Of a stretch of 64,000 bases of DNA, positions 50,501-64,000 are shown piece by piece. The notes beneath the pieces were generated by a model. That model searched no databases, had not been told where the DNA came from, and was given only the letters and a program-made list of their open reading frames with translations. Origin of the DNA: Brachionus manjavacas (taxonomy: Eukaryota > Rotifera > Eurotatoria > Ploima > Brachionidae); assembly GCA_019054805.1 (NCBI GenBank), contig JAHQIY010000002.1:3844001-3908000 (forward strand), read 5' to 3'. The first letter of the stretch is position 1. Each line of letters begins with the position of its first letter. The translations under genes were made by a program, and so were the position numbers.

Positions 50501-50516
50501 GGCCTTGATAAAGGCC
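50501..50516 (-). terminator. histone 3' stem-loop, H2A copy 3
   Basis: Same TATC-loop stem-loop as in copies 1 and 2. Confidence 0.9.
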
Positions 50517-50548
50517 GGGGGTTGTATTAAAAACTGATTCAAAACAAT

Positions 50549-50938
50549 TTATTCCGTTTTGGTACTTGGACCTTCTTCGGCTTTTTTGGGCAACAAAATT
50601 GATTGAATGTTTGGTAAAACGCCACCTTGAGCGATTGTAACTCCAGCTAACAATTTGTTCAATTCTTCATCATTTCGAATGGCTAGCTGCAAGTGACGAG
50701 GAATGATTCTCGTCTTTTTGTTGTCTCTCGCTGCATTGCCAGCCAACTCTAGAATTTCAGCGCTCAAGTATTCCAACACAGCAGCCAAATAGACTGGAGC
50801 TCCAGCTCCCACTCTCTCAGCGTAATGACCTTTTCTTAGCAGACGATGAATACGACCTACTGGAAATTGTAGACCAGCTCTTGATGATCGTGTTTTGCCT
50901 TTGGCTCTTACTTTGCCTCCTTTGCCGCGTCCAGACAT
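50549..50938 (-). CDS. H2A: histone H2A, copy 3
   Basis: 129 aa from the ATG at 50936-50938, same protein as copy 1. The frame is open for 23 more codons upstream, but these lie in the 5' leader and promoter and are not conserved as coding in copies 2 and 4. Confidence 0.97.
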   Translation of the reverse strand: MSGRGKGGKVRAKGKTRSSRAGLQFPVGRIHRLLRKGHYAERVGAGAPVYLAAVLEYLSAEILELAGNAARDNKKTRIIPRHLQLAIRNDEELNKLLAGVTIAQGGVLPNIQSILLPKKAEEGPSTKTE

Positions 50939-51404
50939 TGTTATTTGAAATTTAATTAGGTTTTTTTGACTTGACTTGATGTTTTTCAAAAAAGTTCGAA
51001 AAATCACTTATTTATTATAATTTAAAAGAGTCATCGAATTATTCACAATTTTAATTCATATTATTTTACTTTTTGTTTTAGAAAAAATGTAATTAACAAC
51101 AAAATAGGCGGTGAATTAAAGTCAATTGAACAAATTATGAACATTCTAAATATGCAAATTATATACCTATTAACCAATTAAACATATTTTTGTGTTTGAT
51201 TCGATTTATTAGAAAAAAGTGATTTTGTAATTGAACATGCTACTGTCATTCACCTTTTAACCCTTTCAATTGTTCATAATTAATTCTACATTTTTACTCT
51301 TGTTAAATATGTTTTCAAACTGAGTGGTGAGAACAAAAAAATTTAAAGTCATTCAAAAACTCTATAATAAAGACAACACAAGAGACAAAGACACCTAAAT
51401 CCAA
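50939..51404. promoter_or_regulatory. divergent H2A/H2B promoter, copy 3
   Basis: Octamer ATGCAAAT at 51152-51159. The H2B side carries a variant leader (CTGAGTGGTGAGAAC near 51318) shared with copy 4 but not with copies 1 and 2. Confidence 0.7.
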
Positions 51405-51662
51405 ATGCCACCAAAAACACCAAGCAAAGGAGCCAAAAAAGCGGTCAAACCAACCAAAGGAGCCAAAGGAGAAGGCAAAAGAAGGAAGAAAAGGAAAGAA
51501 TCCTATTCGGTTTACATTTACAAAGTGTTGAAACAAGTTCATCCGGACACTGGCATCTCTAGCAAAGCAATGAGCATCATGAACTCTGAAATAGACATAA
51601 AAACAGATGCTTTATCATTTTTATTTGAAAATTCGGCGCGTTTAATTTGCAAAATTAATTAA
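51405..51662 (+). pseudogene. H2B: histone H2B, copy 3, truncated by the tandem-repeat junction
   Basis: The first 61 codons (to SIMNS) match the other H2B genes. At 51587/51588 the sequence switches to the retroelement block, adding 24 unrelated codons before a stop. The second half of the histone fold, the C-terminal helix and the 3' stem-loop are lost, so no normal histone can be made. The promoter is intact, so a transcript without a histone 3' end may still arise. Confidence 0.93.
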
Positions 51663-51889
51663 AAAAATTTGGATTATAGTTTTATTTTAAATTTCTGGAA
51701 TTAAAATTGAAATTTAAATTCATTCAATCCTTGTGTTACTTCTTCAAGAGTTACTAACTAATGACTGGTTTTGAATTATGAATTTACATTTTTCGCATTA
51801 AAAAATCAGTTTAATATCTAGTATGACATTATGTGCTCTTAATGCCATTTAAATGTTTTATTATTTTTGAATTGCTAGGGCATCTGAAT

Positions 51890-53205
51890 CATTATTTAAC
51901 TCAGACCCATTGTCTTCATTCAAATTAGAACCAAACTCAGACCCCACCTCATCTTTGATCTCAATGTCATCTCCAACACTGGCATTATCCAGGCATTGGC
52001 TGTCATCTATACTCAACTCTTTATTAAAAAGAAATTCGTCAATTTGAGCTCTCAGATTCTAAATTAATATATTGTTTCATAAAAGACGAATTTCTCTCAA
52101 GTATATTTCCATCACGTTCTACAGTTATCATTGAACCTTTAACTTGAACGATCTTAAAAGGAATCGGATCGAAAAGAGTATCTTAATTGCTAAAACGCTT
52201 TCATTTGAGCACAACCAAATCACCGAATTTGAACTGACAAACCTTTGTTTTTACTTACTATCATTGAGAGACTTCATTTTAGCCTTAGCTTTGGCATTTT
52301 GCAGCTTGGCTTTTTGATGTACCATTCGATTATTCTGAATATTGGCGTTCGAAACAGGAATTTTTGGCGTCTTTGCATTGTACGGAAACATTAGCTTGTT
52401 TGGTGGTACCGCAGTTGACGCATGAGGAGTATTCCGATATTTGCGGAGAAATTCAACCAGTTCAGTCTTCCAATTATTTTATGTCCTAGATGAATTACGC
52501 ATAACTTTAGCAAGGTTACGCATGAAGCGTTCACTAATACCATTTGATTTTAGCCACAATAGAGTTATTATCTATGTTTGAACTCTTGTTCAATCGCAAA
52601 CTGTTTGAACTAATGTGAGTTAAAATGAGGACGATTTTCGGACTTTAAAGAGTCTGGGATCCCAAATATTAAAAAAATTTCGTTTAAGATTGGAATCTCA
52701 ATCTCAGAAGATTACTCTAATTAATGGATATCTTGAATACTCACAAACAAGCACCAAAAAATATTTTCAAGACTTAGAAGGAGCTAAAAATTCAAAACTT
52801 ACAAAGACCCAAGGTCGATCTGGCATTTCTGAAGTACAACTAGGCTCAAATTTAGTCGAATCTGTATTTACCTGACATTAACGACACTCTGGAACCAGAT
52901 CCTCAACTTGTTTATCAATGATCGGAAACCATACATTACTTTTGAACAATTGTTTCGTTTTGACTATACCTATATTACCATTAGCAATTTTTATTATTCT
53001 ATTTTGAAACACTTTTGGAATAACTATACGATGACCTCTTAAAACTAATCCATCTATGGAAATTGAGAGCTCTGCCTTTATTCTTTCAAAACTCTCTATC
53101 AACTTATACCGCTAACCTTGTACCATTTTTACCATCTCAATCATATCATCATCCTCTACAGATGTCTTGATCAACTCAGCTCTACTTATAGCTCGTGCGC
53201 AACCA
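51890..53205 (-). pseudogene. Ty3/gypsy integrase remnant, copy 4 block
   Basis: Direct copy, with the H2C2 part at 52878-53102. The hairpin pair that precedes it in other blocks is missing because the tandem unit begins just after it. Confidence 0.82.
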
Positions 53206-53268
53206 AGCAGGTGTTCTAATCAAAAAAGTAAATGACATCAAATAGTTGAACAAGGAAAGGCTCAAGAC

Positions 53269-53911
53269 ATGAGAGGACGAATTGTTCCAGGCGCTGACAT
53301 AATTACCAACAATGCTCTAAAAAAGCTACTTAAAGGGTTCTACTACACCATTGCAGATATCAACGGCAAAATCAGAAACAGCTACATCTCGAATCAATGG
53401 AAACACACCGAAAAGGTCATGATCCCTAAGCCCAACCTATTAACAAAATTTCTTTCTAAAGATTTTCAAAAGTAAATAAGTCTCTCGAGAATTCTGTCGA
53501 GAATTACAATACCGAAAAAACATTGCAATGCCAACTCAAGGTTCAGCAACTTTTAACTACTCCTATATAGCTTGCTAAGATTTTCGCAACTTAAGCAAAT
53601 TTAAAGATCAACGAGTCTGAGTTCGACAACCCTTCGAAGCGACAGTAGAGAGCGAAACAAGGCAGATGTTAAGAAGACATCCAAACGGACACAAAAACAT
53701 TATTACATCAACGGCTCAAAAAATTATGACTAGTCGTAAAAACTTAAGAGAACAAGGTATAAATGTAGAAGAATTTCACGAAATCTTGTTAGACGTAGTC
53801 AACGGATCCATCAAACTAAGCCTCATTCCGAAACAACTGAAAAATGCAGAAATCGTCATGATACCGAAGCCGGGCAAGAACCCGTCAGATCTAACGAACT
53901 ACAGCCGATAA
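53269..53911 (+). pseudogene. non-LTR reverse transcriptase fragments, copy 4 block
   Basis: Direct copy of the two fragments (53269-53475 and 53666-53911). Confidence 0.75.
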
Positions 53912-55175
53912 GTATTTAGTACCCTATTTGCTCATTGACAAGAATCAAATGCAAAAATGGAGGAATAAAACTAGAAAAGCGAAAGCCACTGTCAAAGATA
54001 AGAAACTTTAACTAACTTTCTTAATTTCGGAGTGGTTATAAGTTCTAACTCCCATAAGATAGAACATTTTTTAAAAATTATTGCAGTCCCAAATATTCCT
54101 AAAATATGGCCATCTGAAGATCGTGCCTGTACCTACTAAGGGTCAGCAAAGTAAAGAAAAATCAGAATGATCCAGTGAAGGATTCCAATCTCAACAACTC
54201 ACTAGATACGCTAAATTATCAATAGACATAGTTGACGCTGCCTTTCCACTTTATTAGATTACCGAAATCAGAAAATCTTTAACCCTTCTTCTTTTTCTCT
54301 AATCTTGTATCAACAATCGTCAAATATTTTTCGAGTAAAATATGCCTATTAATCTTTGTAATTTCATATTGTTATCCGTAAAATTGAATGCATTTTCAAT
54401 AATTTCTATTCAAAATTCAGGCTAAGGTCCCTCTAAAAGTTGGTTATCAGTAAGCCATGGTTGGCTAAAGGCATTGTGTGTCTCCCAATCGTCAGTGGTT
54501 AAAATGAGTCTGTTTTCTAGAGGGAATGCAGATTTGACAATTACCTTATCTATATTTGGTTTGCATCGGATTACTTCCCTAAAGATTTTAAACCCTAAGC
54601 CGAAAAATTCAAATTACAAAGGTACTAAGTACTAAGTTGAAACATAATTGCTAGAAGTCGTTTAGTGAACTTAGGGACTAATATCGGTTAAAGTAGTTCT
54701 TGGAATTTTCGCTTTTTTGGCGAAGATCGAGAAACCGATAGCTTTGATTTGCCTCTATTAATTTCATAATCTTCAAAAAAAGGGGTTTTTACTGAATTTT
54801 TTTTTGACTTTGAAGGGCATTGAGAATGTGAGAATTAACAGTCCTATGAAAAACTTAACTTACTTTGTTTAAAGGCAGTGTTTGTAATTTGCATGCTGGA
54901 AGTTACTGAATTATTTGAATTGATTGATCTGATCTGATTTAATTTCAGTTCCTTTAGTAGGAGGTAGCTTAATTATTTGGATACTATAGATAACTGTTTT
55001 GTACTGGTTGAAGCATTGTGTCACTATTAATGTTGCAGTGTGGAGTGTTGTTTATATGTTAAGTGGCTGTGTTAAGCTTTGTTAATGTTGGAAGGGAGAA
55101 GACTTCTCTGTGTGAGAGGAGTAGTGTTATCTCAGCAATAAGCTTTACAAAGAGCTCGATTACTGGTTTGGGTTT
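53912..55175. other. retroelement block, distal part, copy 4
   Basis: As at 45052-46316. No gene. Confidence 0.55.
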
Positions 55176-55179
55176 GACT

Positions 55180-55867
55180 TCAATTGTATCGTTGATCATG
55201 TTTTGAATTTGTGGTATTAGTTGTTGTATTCAGCTGTTCTGTTGGTTTTATTGTTGACTTGACTGAGGGCATTGTTTTGGTGTTGACTTGAGTGTGGGGC
55301 TCGTGCGCACGCAGCGTGAGATCCATCACAGTTAGCGCATTTGAGTGCTGCAGAGCAATCTTTATGGTGACGATTGTCTTCAATTTAGAGGCAAACTGTC
55401 TGGTTTGGACAGGTGGATGATGTGTATCTGACTTTTTGACAATTTTAACATTGCAAATTGAATTGAATTGAAACATCTTTTGGTCTCGTGTAACTTTGAA
55501 TCAGCAGATAGCCAGTCTTAGTTGATTGCGTAGAAGTGAGCTCATTACTTCTTTTGACTCGACGTGTATTAAGACGTCCTCGGTTGTAGTGTTGGTAGCT
55601 TTGTTGATGCGTCTTGCGGCAGCCGTGATCTTACCTTGGCCTTTTAGCTTTGTGAGAACATCACAATCGTTGATATCAATCTAAACTGGAACTCTGTAAT
55701 GAGTTGATCTAATTGGTGTAGATTTTTACTTCGTAGTGGTGACTGCGGAGGTAAAAGCGTCGGTGGACCAAGGTTTGCTCAGTTCAGCGCGTGTTTCCTT
55801 GTCACCGGTGGCGATAATGGGGAGACACGCGTAGCTGATTATTTTAGCAAGCTTAATCGTGTTTTAG
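55180..55867 (-). pseudogene. non-LTR ORF1 zinc-knuckle remnant, copy 4
   Basis: Direct copy of 46321-47008 with the same interruptions. Confidence 0.7.
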
Positions 55868-56298
55868 TTGACGTTCTTGCATCACAGCAGTTCTTTCTGA
55901 AGTTGGAAAGGGTTCTGGTAAGAGTTTTTTGCGTTTGGCTTCGGGCTCAGCTTGATGCCTGGTAACCTTTCTGAATTGGTTTAGTCACCGTTTAGTATCA
56001 TTTATTTTAGTGAATATCTTTTAGTAAGGTTTAAAGTGATTTAAAGTGCAGTGCATTTGCTGGTTAAGTGTTTTAGCTTTTCAATTTTTTTAATTTATTC
56101 AGTCGAAATAAGAGTTGATGAAAAAAAATAAACACAGTATCTGTATAATTTATTAAAAAATTAAATTATAAAATTTTGAAAATTAATTTTTTATTCATCA
56201 CATGTCTCTTAATGGTTTATTATTTATGCAAAGTTTTCTTTCTATGTTTGAGAGGTAATAAACGAAATTTTAACTTTCGAAAATAGATAATTGTTATT

Positions 56299-56687
56299 GG
56301 CATTTTGAAGTTTATGATCAATTTTTGATGCTCAAAATGATCAAAAAAAGCTTTAATTATTAAATAAATTGTTGTTATTTAAAATAATAATTGCAGAGGA
56401 AAATTTTTGGATTTTACACACTTTGTTAAATCTTAAGGTCAACTCTGCAATATCAAAATGAACATTGCAGTGTGCACACCATCTCAATGATACTAATTTA
56501 ACTGAGTAATTTTTTGCAGACTTGTGCAGAGTTTACCTCTAGATTTAACAAAGTGTGTAAAATCCAAAAATGTTTTTATGCACTAATTCTATTACGAAAT
56601 AACAACTTATATCAAATCAAGTTTCATAATTAAAACGTGATTTGATCATTTTGAGCAACAAAAATTGATCATAAACTTCAAAATGAC
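56299..56687 (-). mobile_element. foldback MITE, copy 4
   Basis: Direct copy, with the same flanking duplication. Confidence 0.82.
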
Positions 56688-57286
56688 ATTGTTATTTTAT
56701 TTAATAAGAAAAGTGTTTAACTCTTGAAATTTTTGATTTAATTAAAAAATAAATTAAAATAAATGGATGATTATTTTTCTATTCGGTTAGTTAGTAACTA
56801 ACCATTCCCCATACACTTTCCTTACCGAGTGGGGCATGCCTTGTATTTCTTAATTGTTGTTTTTCTCTTTTTATAAAAGAGAAATTAGTTTAGTAAAGGT
56901 TTTGGCGAAATGGCTTTGTTATCGTACTAAAAGCAGTCCCAATTTCAGATCAATCTAGATATCTAATAAAAAATCAAAAAATTTTTGATAATCTAATTAT
57001 CTAAGGGGAACTATAACTAAAATTTAACAATTATAAATAACGAAAGCCCGACATTTCTCCCACCTCTTTAAAACTTAAGGTGATTGAAAATTTCAATCAC
57101 TGACTTGAAGATTTAGTCGATTATTGAATTTTGTAAATCGATTGAGTCGATTTCATACACCATTAAAATTTGTCTATTTTTAGACATTTATATTTAAAAG
57201 ATGTAGTTGTTGTCATGTATGTAAGCCGATATAATACGACTATAGACGGTAAGTTCAAGTATTGCTTTATTTTTTAGATTATATTT
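56688..57286. other. H4 downstream spacer, copy 4
   Basis: As in copy 3. No gene. Confidence 0.55.
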
Positions 57287-57302
57287 GGCCCTGAAAAGGG
57301 CC
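57287..57302 (-). terminator. histone 3' stem-loop, H4 copy 4
   Basis: Stem-loop intact. The C-run is four bases, as in copy 2. Confidence 0.93.
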
Positions 57303-57331
57303 GGGGTTGCTATTTTATTGTTATCAAGATC

Positions 57332-59361
<2,030 letters not shown>

Positions 59362-59377
59362 GGCCTTGATAAAGGCC
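59362..59377 (-). terminator. histone 3' stem-loop, H2A copy 4
   Basis: GGCCTTTATCAAGGCC on the minus strand. Confidence 0.9.
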
Positions 59378-59409
59378 GGGGGTTGTATTAAAAACTGATT
59401 CAAAACAAT

Positions 59410-60262
<853 letters not shown>

Positions 60263-60631
60263 ATGCCACCAAAAACACCAAGCAAAGGAGCCAAAAAAGC
60301 GGTCAAACCAACCAAAGGAGCCAAAGGAGAAGGCAAAAGAAGGAAGAAAAGGAAAGAATCCTATTCGGTTTACATTTACAAAGTGTTGAAACAAGTTCAT
60401 CCGGACACTGGCATCTCTAGCAAAGCAATGAGCATCATGAACTCTTTTGTCAACGATATCTTTGAGAGAATAGCTTCCGAAGCTTCCAAGCTATCCACGC
60501 ACAATGGTCGTTCGACTATTTCCAGTCGTGAAATTCAAACCAGTGTTCGTCTCCTCTTACCTGGTGAATTGGCCAAGCATGCAGTTAGTGAAGGCACAAA
60601 AGCTGTCACAAAATACACCAGCTCAAAATAA
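60263..60631 (+). CDS. H2B: histone H2B, copy 4
   Basis: 122 aa, same protein as copies 1 and 2, and the full-length partner of the truncated copy 3. One silent change (ACA for ACC) occurs near the C terminus in AVTKYT. Confidence 0.97.
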   Translation: MPPKTPSKGAKKAVKPTKGAKGEGKRRKKRKESYSVYIYKVLKQVHPDTGISSKAMSIMNSFVNDIFERIASEASKLSTHNGRSTISSREIQTSVRLLLPGELAKHAVSEGTKAVTKYTSSK

Positions 60632-60661
60632 ATCAACTCTCAAATGAAATAGGAACCCCCC

Positions 60662-60677
60662 GGCCTTTTTCAAGGCC
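60662..60677 (+). terminator. histone 3' stem-loop, H2B copy 4
   Basis: GGCCTTTTTCAAGGCC with six C upstream and AATAAAGCGGAC downstream. Confidence 0.93.
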
Positions 60678-60783
60678 AGTAACAATTTACTAAATAAAGC
60701 GGACATCTTTGGTTCTGCAAGAACTAATTTATATCCAGCCTCATTCAATTCAGCTGGAAAATTTTACTTAAATTGAGTAAATT

Positions 60784-60973
60784 TTTTTCACTACAAAACG
60801 ATTTTGACCAAGAAGATTTTTACATTGTGTCTTGAAAATTTTTCGTTTTGAAATTTTTATTTTGAAAAGTTTCCCTAACAAATTTCAAGGTAAATCAACG
60901 GGCCCTTGTCATTGAAAATCGATAAATTTTAATGATTTATTTCCACAAAATCTTTAAATATCAAATTAATATT
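60784..60973. repeat. right outer flank of the array, inverted copy of 18486-18667
   Basis: Shares CACTACAAAACGATTTTGAC and ACGGGCCCTTGTCATTG with the reverse complement of the left flank, with scattered mismatches and indels. Divergence is greater than between the arms of the internal inverted repeats. A stretch of about 73 bp (60711-60783) separates it from the H2B 3' end and is absent on the left. Confidence 0.88.
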
Positions 60974-61749
60974 GTTTAAAGAAACTGACTGCGTTAGACA
61001 TTAATTTCCTAACACACATTTTTTTTTTGCTGCGTCCAACCTATTTTTTTTCCGAACACACATTTTTAAGAATTTGTGCGTTTTGTTCTAAAAAATAGGT
61101 GAAAAATAAAAAACAAATTTTTATTGAAAATACTTTTTTTGGACTTTTTAATTAACCTCTATTTAATGGAAATTGGACTACGAATAAAAATATTGTTTGT
61201 AACAATGCAACCTTTTAATAGCGAATAGCGAAAATTCTAATTATTGATACTTGAAGACCAATTAACTTTGATGCCTAGTAAATGAATTGTTTACATGTTA
61301 AAAAAGAATTTTCAATATTGTTTTTCCAATTTTCGAATTAAAATTAAACTCATTCTATTTCACCAAAGAATTTAATTTCAAATATGAAAATTTCCGCAAT
61401 ATTAATTAAAATAATTTTTCTTTTTGAAACTGAAAAAAATATTTGAAACATCGCACTTTTTCAATGTTAGTTCGACATTGGATTCATTTTCTAATTCAAA
61501 CACAAAAAATTTAACCATTTGATTTTTTAAATAATTTCTTCAAAGCATTTTTTCATAAGTCAAGTTCTATCAACACGACCAAATATCAGGCTTTTAATTT
61601 TAATAATTCTTACATTCTTTTTCGAAAAAATATTATATAATTTAATATATGAATGATCCAGATTAATATCCTTAAAAAATAAATTTCCAATTAAAGACTA
61701 TTTTCTTTTAATCAATTAATCACTAATTTATCCTAGAAAAAATGTATTT
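60974..61749. other. AT-rich intergenic DNA
   Basis: No gene or repeat recognised. Confidence 0.5.
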
Positions 61750-61895
61750 GACGCATAAAAAAAATTATAGCATAAAAAAGAATTTTTTAGCGCATAAACA
61801 AATACAGCATAAATAAGTAACGTATAAAGATTTAGTCATTATAGCATATTAAAATTAGTCTCGCATGTAGTAAAATAAGTAAAGCATAAAAAAAC
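61745..61895. repeat. degenerate GCATAAA-type repeats
   Basis: About eight irregularly spaced copies of (A/C)GCATAAA or close variants (CGCATAAA, AGCATAAA, CGTATAAA, AGCATATTA) within 150 bp. Origin unknown; it may be a decayed satellite. Confidence 0.5.
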
Positions 61896-61914
61896 ATAAC
61901 TTATCAATATTCAA

Positions 61915-62060
61915 AGCTGACTTGGCCTTTGGTGGTCGACCACGTCTTTTTTCATTTGAGTTTCTTCAGTATTACTTAGTTCAACGTTAGCTTTACGTTT
62001 AGTTAGACGACCTCCTCTTTTTGTCGATTCAACAGCTTCTGAATTTTTAAAGATAATTAA
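61915..62060 (-). pseudogene. AT-hook segment, possible exon or relic
   Basis: The minus strand reads EAVESTKRGGRLTKRKANVE in one frame and KRRGRPPKAKSA in the next, two AT-hook-like motifs of the kind that bind the AT minor groove. A one-base shift in an A-run lies between them. A TTCAG acceptor precedes the first motif. It may be the last exon of an AT-hook protein with a sequence error, or a relic. No further exon was identified. Confidence 0.4.
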
Positions 62061-62498
62061 ATATTAAACGAATTATTTAATTCCCAAGCCGATTTCAAAA
62101 GTGAAACAGTTTTCAGGAATCGGTTTCCCACCCTTAGTCCAAACACTGAGGAGATTAGAAACCTTTTACTCCAAAAGGGGTTGAAGTTAGAAGAAAAGAA
62201 AAAGGTCTAGAATTCGTGGTGGGGATTGTTTTGTAAATCAAAGACAATTAACTGAACTTTGTTAAGATTTTTTTCTGCAAAACCAAACAATTTGCATTTT
62301 AACTTAAAAATTTTGTTTTGCTAAATATAAAACATATAAATGAATTTTTTTTTATTAATCTAAAAAAAAAATTATTATAGTCATTATATTAGCTTAAAAA
62401 ACTGAACTTATTTGAATTTGACTTAAAAATAATTTTATTAGTATTGGAATCATTAAATTGCTAAATAAAGATTTAAATTTTTTTATCAAGATCTTGGA
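62061..62498. other. intergenic DNA upstream of the coiled-coil gene
   Basis: AT-rich except for a GC-richer stretch at about 62090-62230 (CGGTTTCCCACCC, ACTGAGGAG). Nothing recognised; the promoter of the next gene should lie here. Confidence 0.45.
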
Positions 62499-63875
62499 AT
62501 GGAAAAACAAATCAATTCAATACATAATTCCGATGAATACAAAAAGTTGCTCAACAAGTTAAAAGCAGTGGAGATAGAACGCAACGAAATCGAGCAAATT
62601 AATAAAAAATTGCTTGATGATCTCAAGGTTTATTACGAAGAAAGAATTCGAATTCTTGAATTGAACTATTCAAGCAAAGTTCTGTGGTCAAACGTATTCA
62701 TTTTATATTTGAGGCTTCTATTATTAAACTAAATAGCTAAAAGGGGTCTTTTTAAAAAAATGGTTTGTTTTGCAGTAATTTTATCATGCTTTGTATTTAT
62801 GTAGCTTATTTTCTTCTCTTAAATGTTCATAAAATATATCACTAACGCTCTTATACAAATTTATGTTGCTAATTCTCAAGGGGTTATTTCAATTCAAACT
62901 TAAAATGATTCTTATTGAAGTTCGAAAGCGAAATCACCAAAAATTATGAAGACAAATCTGTGGGCTGCAATCTCTTGTGTGAAATGAATTTGAATGATTT
63001 AATAAATGTCACAGATTCGAAAAAATTCTTAAAAAATTTAAACAGATTGATCAAAAACGAACTCAAGAAAATAAAAAGCGAAATTTTGGAAATAAATTTA
63101 AAACGTTCTGATTTAATGAACTTATTTGACAACTTCAATTCTTACCTCACAAAGGAATCAATAAATCAAAAGAACAAAGGAATTATAAGCAGATTCAAAA
63201 ATTATGATAAGCACTCTATAAAAATAAAAAATGATCACTTGAACGCTCTTTATGAAAAATTCGACTCACAAATAGTCGAATTAAGTAATGTTTTTTTAAA
63301 TGAAAAGCTTGATCTAATTTTCAAGCACAATCAAATCGTCGACGAAATAAATCAAAAATTAATTGAATCTAAGTCTCCAAATGATTCTTCCATTAAGGAC
63401 TCACAAACACAAACTCCGAAAGAACTAGCGTCATTTTTTGAAAAACTAGAGAAAATAGGACAAAGTGAAAAATTCAAAACGCAAGAGGTACAAACTGATA
63501 CTACCCATTTTAGAAAAAATGAAAATCTAAAACTCAATTCGGTATTTTTTAATATTTTTTTTATTTGTTTAAATGGATTGTCAAAAATTATTTAAAAAAT
63601 TTAAAAATCTTTTTTAATGCAATTTTTTTAAGATTTTTGAAAAGTATAAAACCAATTCCGATATGTACAATTTAGAGTTCGATCAATTGAATATTGAAGA
63701 TTTGCTGAGTCTAATGTGTTTAAATTATGTTGAATATAATATAACTGAAAAAGTAAAAGAAACCATATATCATAAGCTAAATGATTTAAAAAGACAAAAT
63801 GAAAGCCTAAATCATATTAATGATGAGTTAAAACTGATCATTTGTCGAATGTATGACAAATTGAATGATTTCTAA
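62499..63875 (+). CDS. coiled-coil protein of unknown function, three exons
   Basis: Model: 62499-62678, 62921-63541, 63633-63875, all junctions phase 0 with GT donors and AG acceptors, about 347 aa. The protein is rich in Lys, Glu, Asn, Leu and Ile with long heptad-like stretches (KLLNKLKAVEIERNEIEQIN; LNRLIKNELKKIKSEILEIN; LNDLKRQNESLNHINDELKL). Two short repeats, DSQTQTP and EVQTDT, flank a predicted helix in exon 2. No catalytic motif, signal peptide or membrane segment. The donor of exon 1 is uncertain: a second GT 21 nt downstream also keeps the frame. AATAAA about 30 nt past the stop supports the 3' end. I do not recognise the family. Confidence 0.65.
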
Positions 63876-63904
63876 AGGTTTATTTTTGCTATTTTTTTAT
63901 CGCA

Positions 63905-63911
63905 AAAATAA
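63905..63911 (+). terminator. putative poly(A) signal of the coiled-coil gene
   Basis: AATAAA (within AAAAATAAATTC) about 30 nt past the stop codon. The last 90 bp of the window show nothing else. Confidence 0.5.
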
Positions 63912-64000
63912 ATTCTACCATTTTTAATAATTGTTCTTCATTTTTTATTCTGAAATCATGGTTTTGACACCATGATCATTTTAAAAATAGACTTCAGGAT

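Overview
The window is AT-rich metazoan nuclear DNA: short (46-73 nt) GT-AG introns, animal genes (ANKFY1/rabankyrin-5, TTI1), replication-type histone genes with 3' stem-loops, and decayed Ty3/gypsy-like and Jockey/CR1-like retroelements. The composition and gene style would suit a small invertebrate such as a monogonont rotifer, but nothing here fixes the species.

Left flank (1-18485). About 4.2 kb of AT-rich DNA without a recognisable gene holds one diverged MITE copy. TTI1 follows on the minus strand, with a small two-exon membrane-protein gene directly upstream of it; the two coding regions are only 2 nt apart. ANKFY1 lies divergently on the plus strand as an eleven-exon model (8142-15446) with an N-terminal coiled coil, BTB, ankyrin repeats and FYVE. 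Its largest intron holds mobile-element debris. A broken non-LTR reverse transcriptase on the minus strand follows.

Histone array (about 18486-60973). This is the striking part. A composite unit (H4, H2A, H2B plus about 5 kb of decayed retroelements and a 389-bp MITE) occurs in four orientation-rearranged copies. Copies 1 and 2 form an 11.1-kb inverted repeat. The retroelement part forms a second 8.2-kb inverted repeat, and a third of 12.4 kb overlaps the second. Copies 3 and 4 form an 8.86-kb head-to-tail tandem repeat whose junction cuts copy 3 H2B in half. The outer flanks of the array are also mirror images of each other. Junctions that can be read have 0-2 nt of homology, and one lies directly beside a strong hairpin pair. 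In total there are four H4 (all intact), four H2A (one with a one-base frameshift) and four H2B (one truncated). No H3 or H1 gene is present.

Histone expression signals are clear. H2A and H2B are divergent and share a promoter with an ATTTGCAT octamer, a CCAAT box and TATA-like boxes. Each intact gene ends in a 16-nt stem-loop of the replication-dependent histone type, preceded by a C-run, with an A/T-rich AAAGC element about 20 nt downstream.

Right flank (60974-64000). AT-rich DNA with degenerate GCATAAA-like repeats, a frameshifted AT-hook segment (minus strand), and a three-exon coiled-coil gene of unknown function (plus strand).
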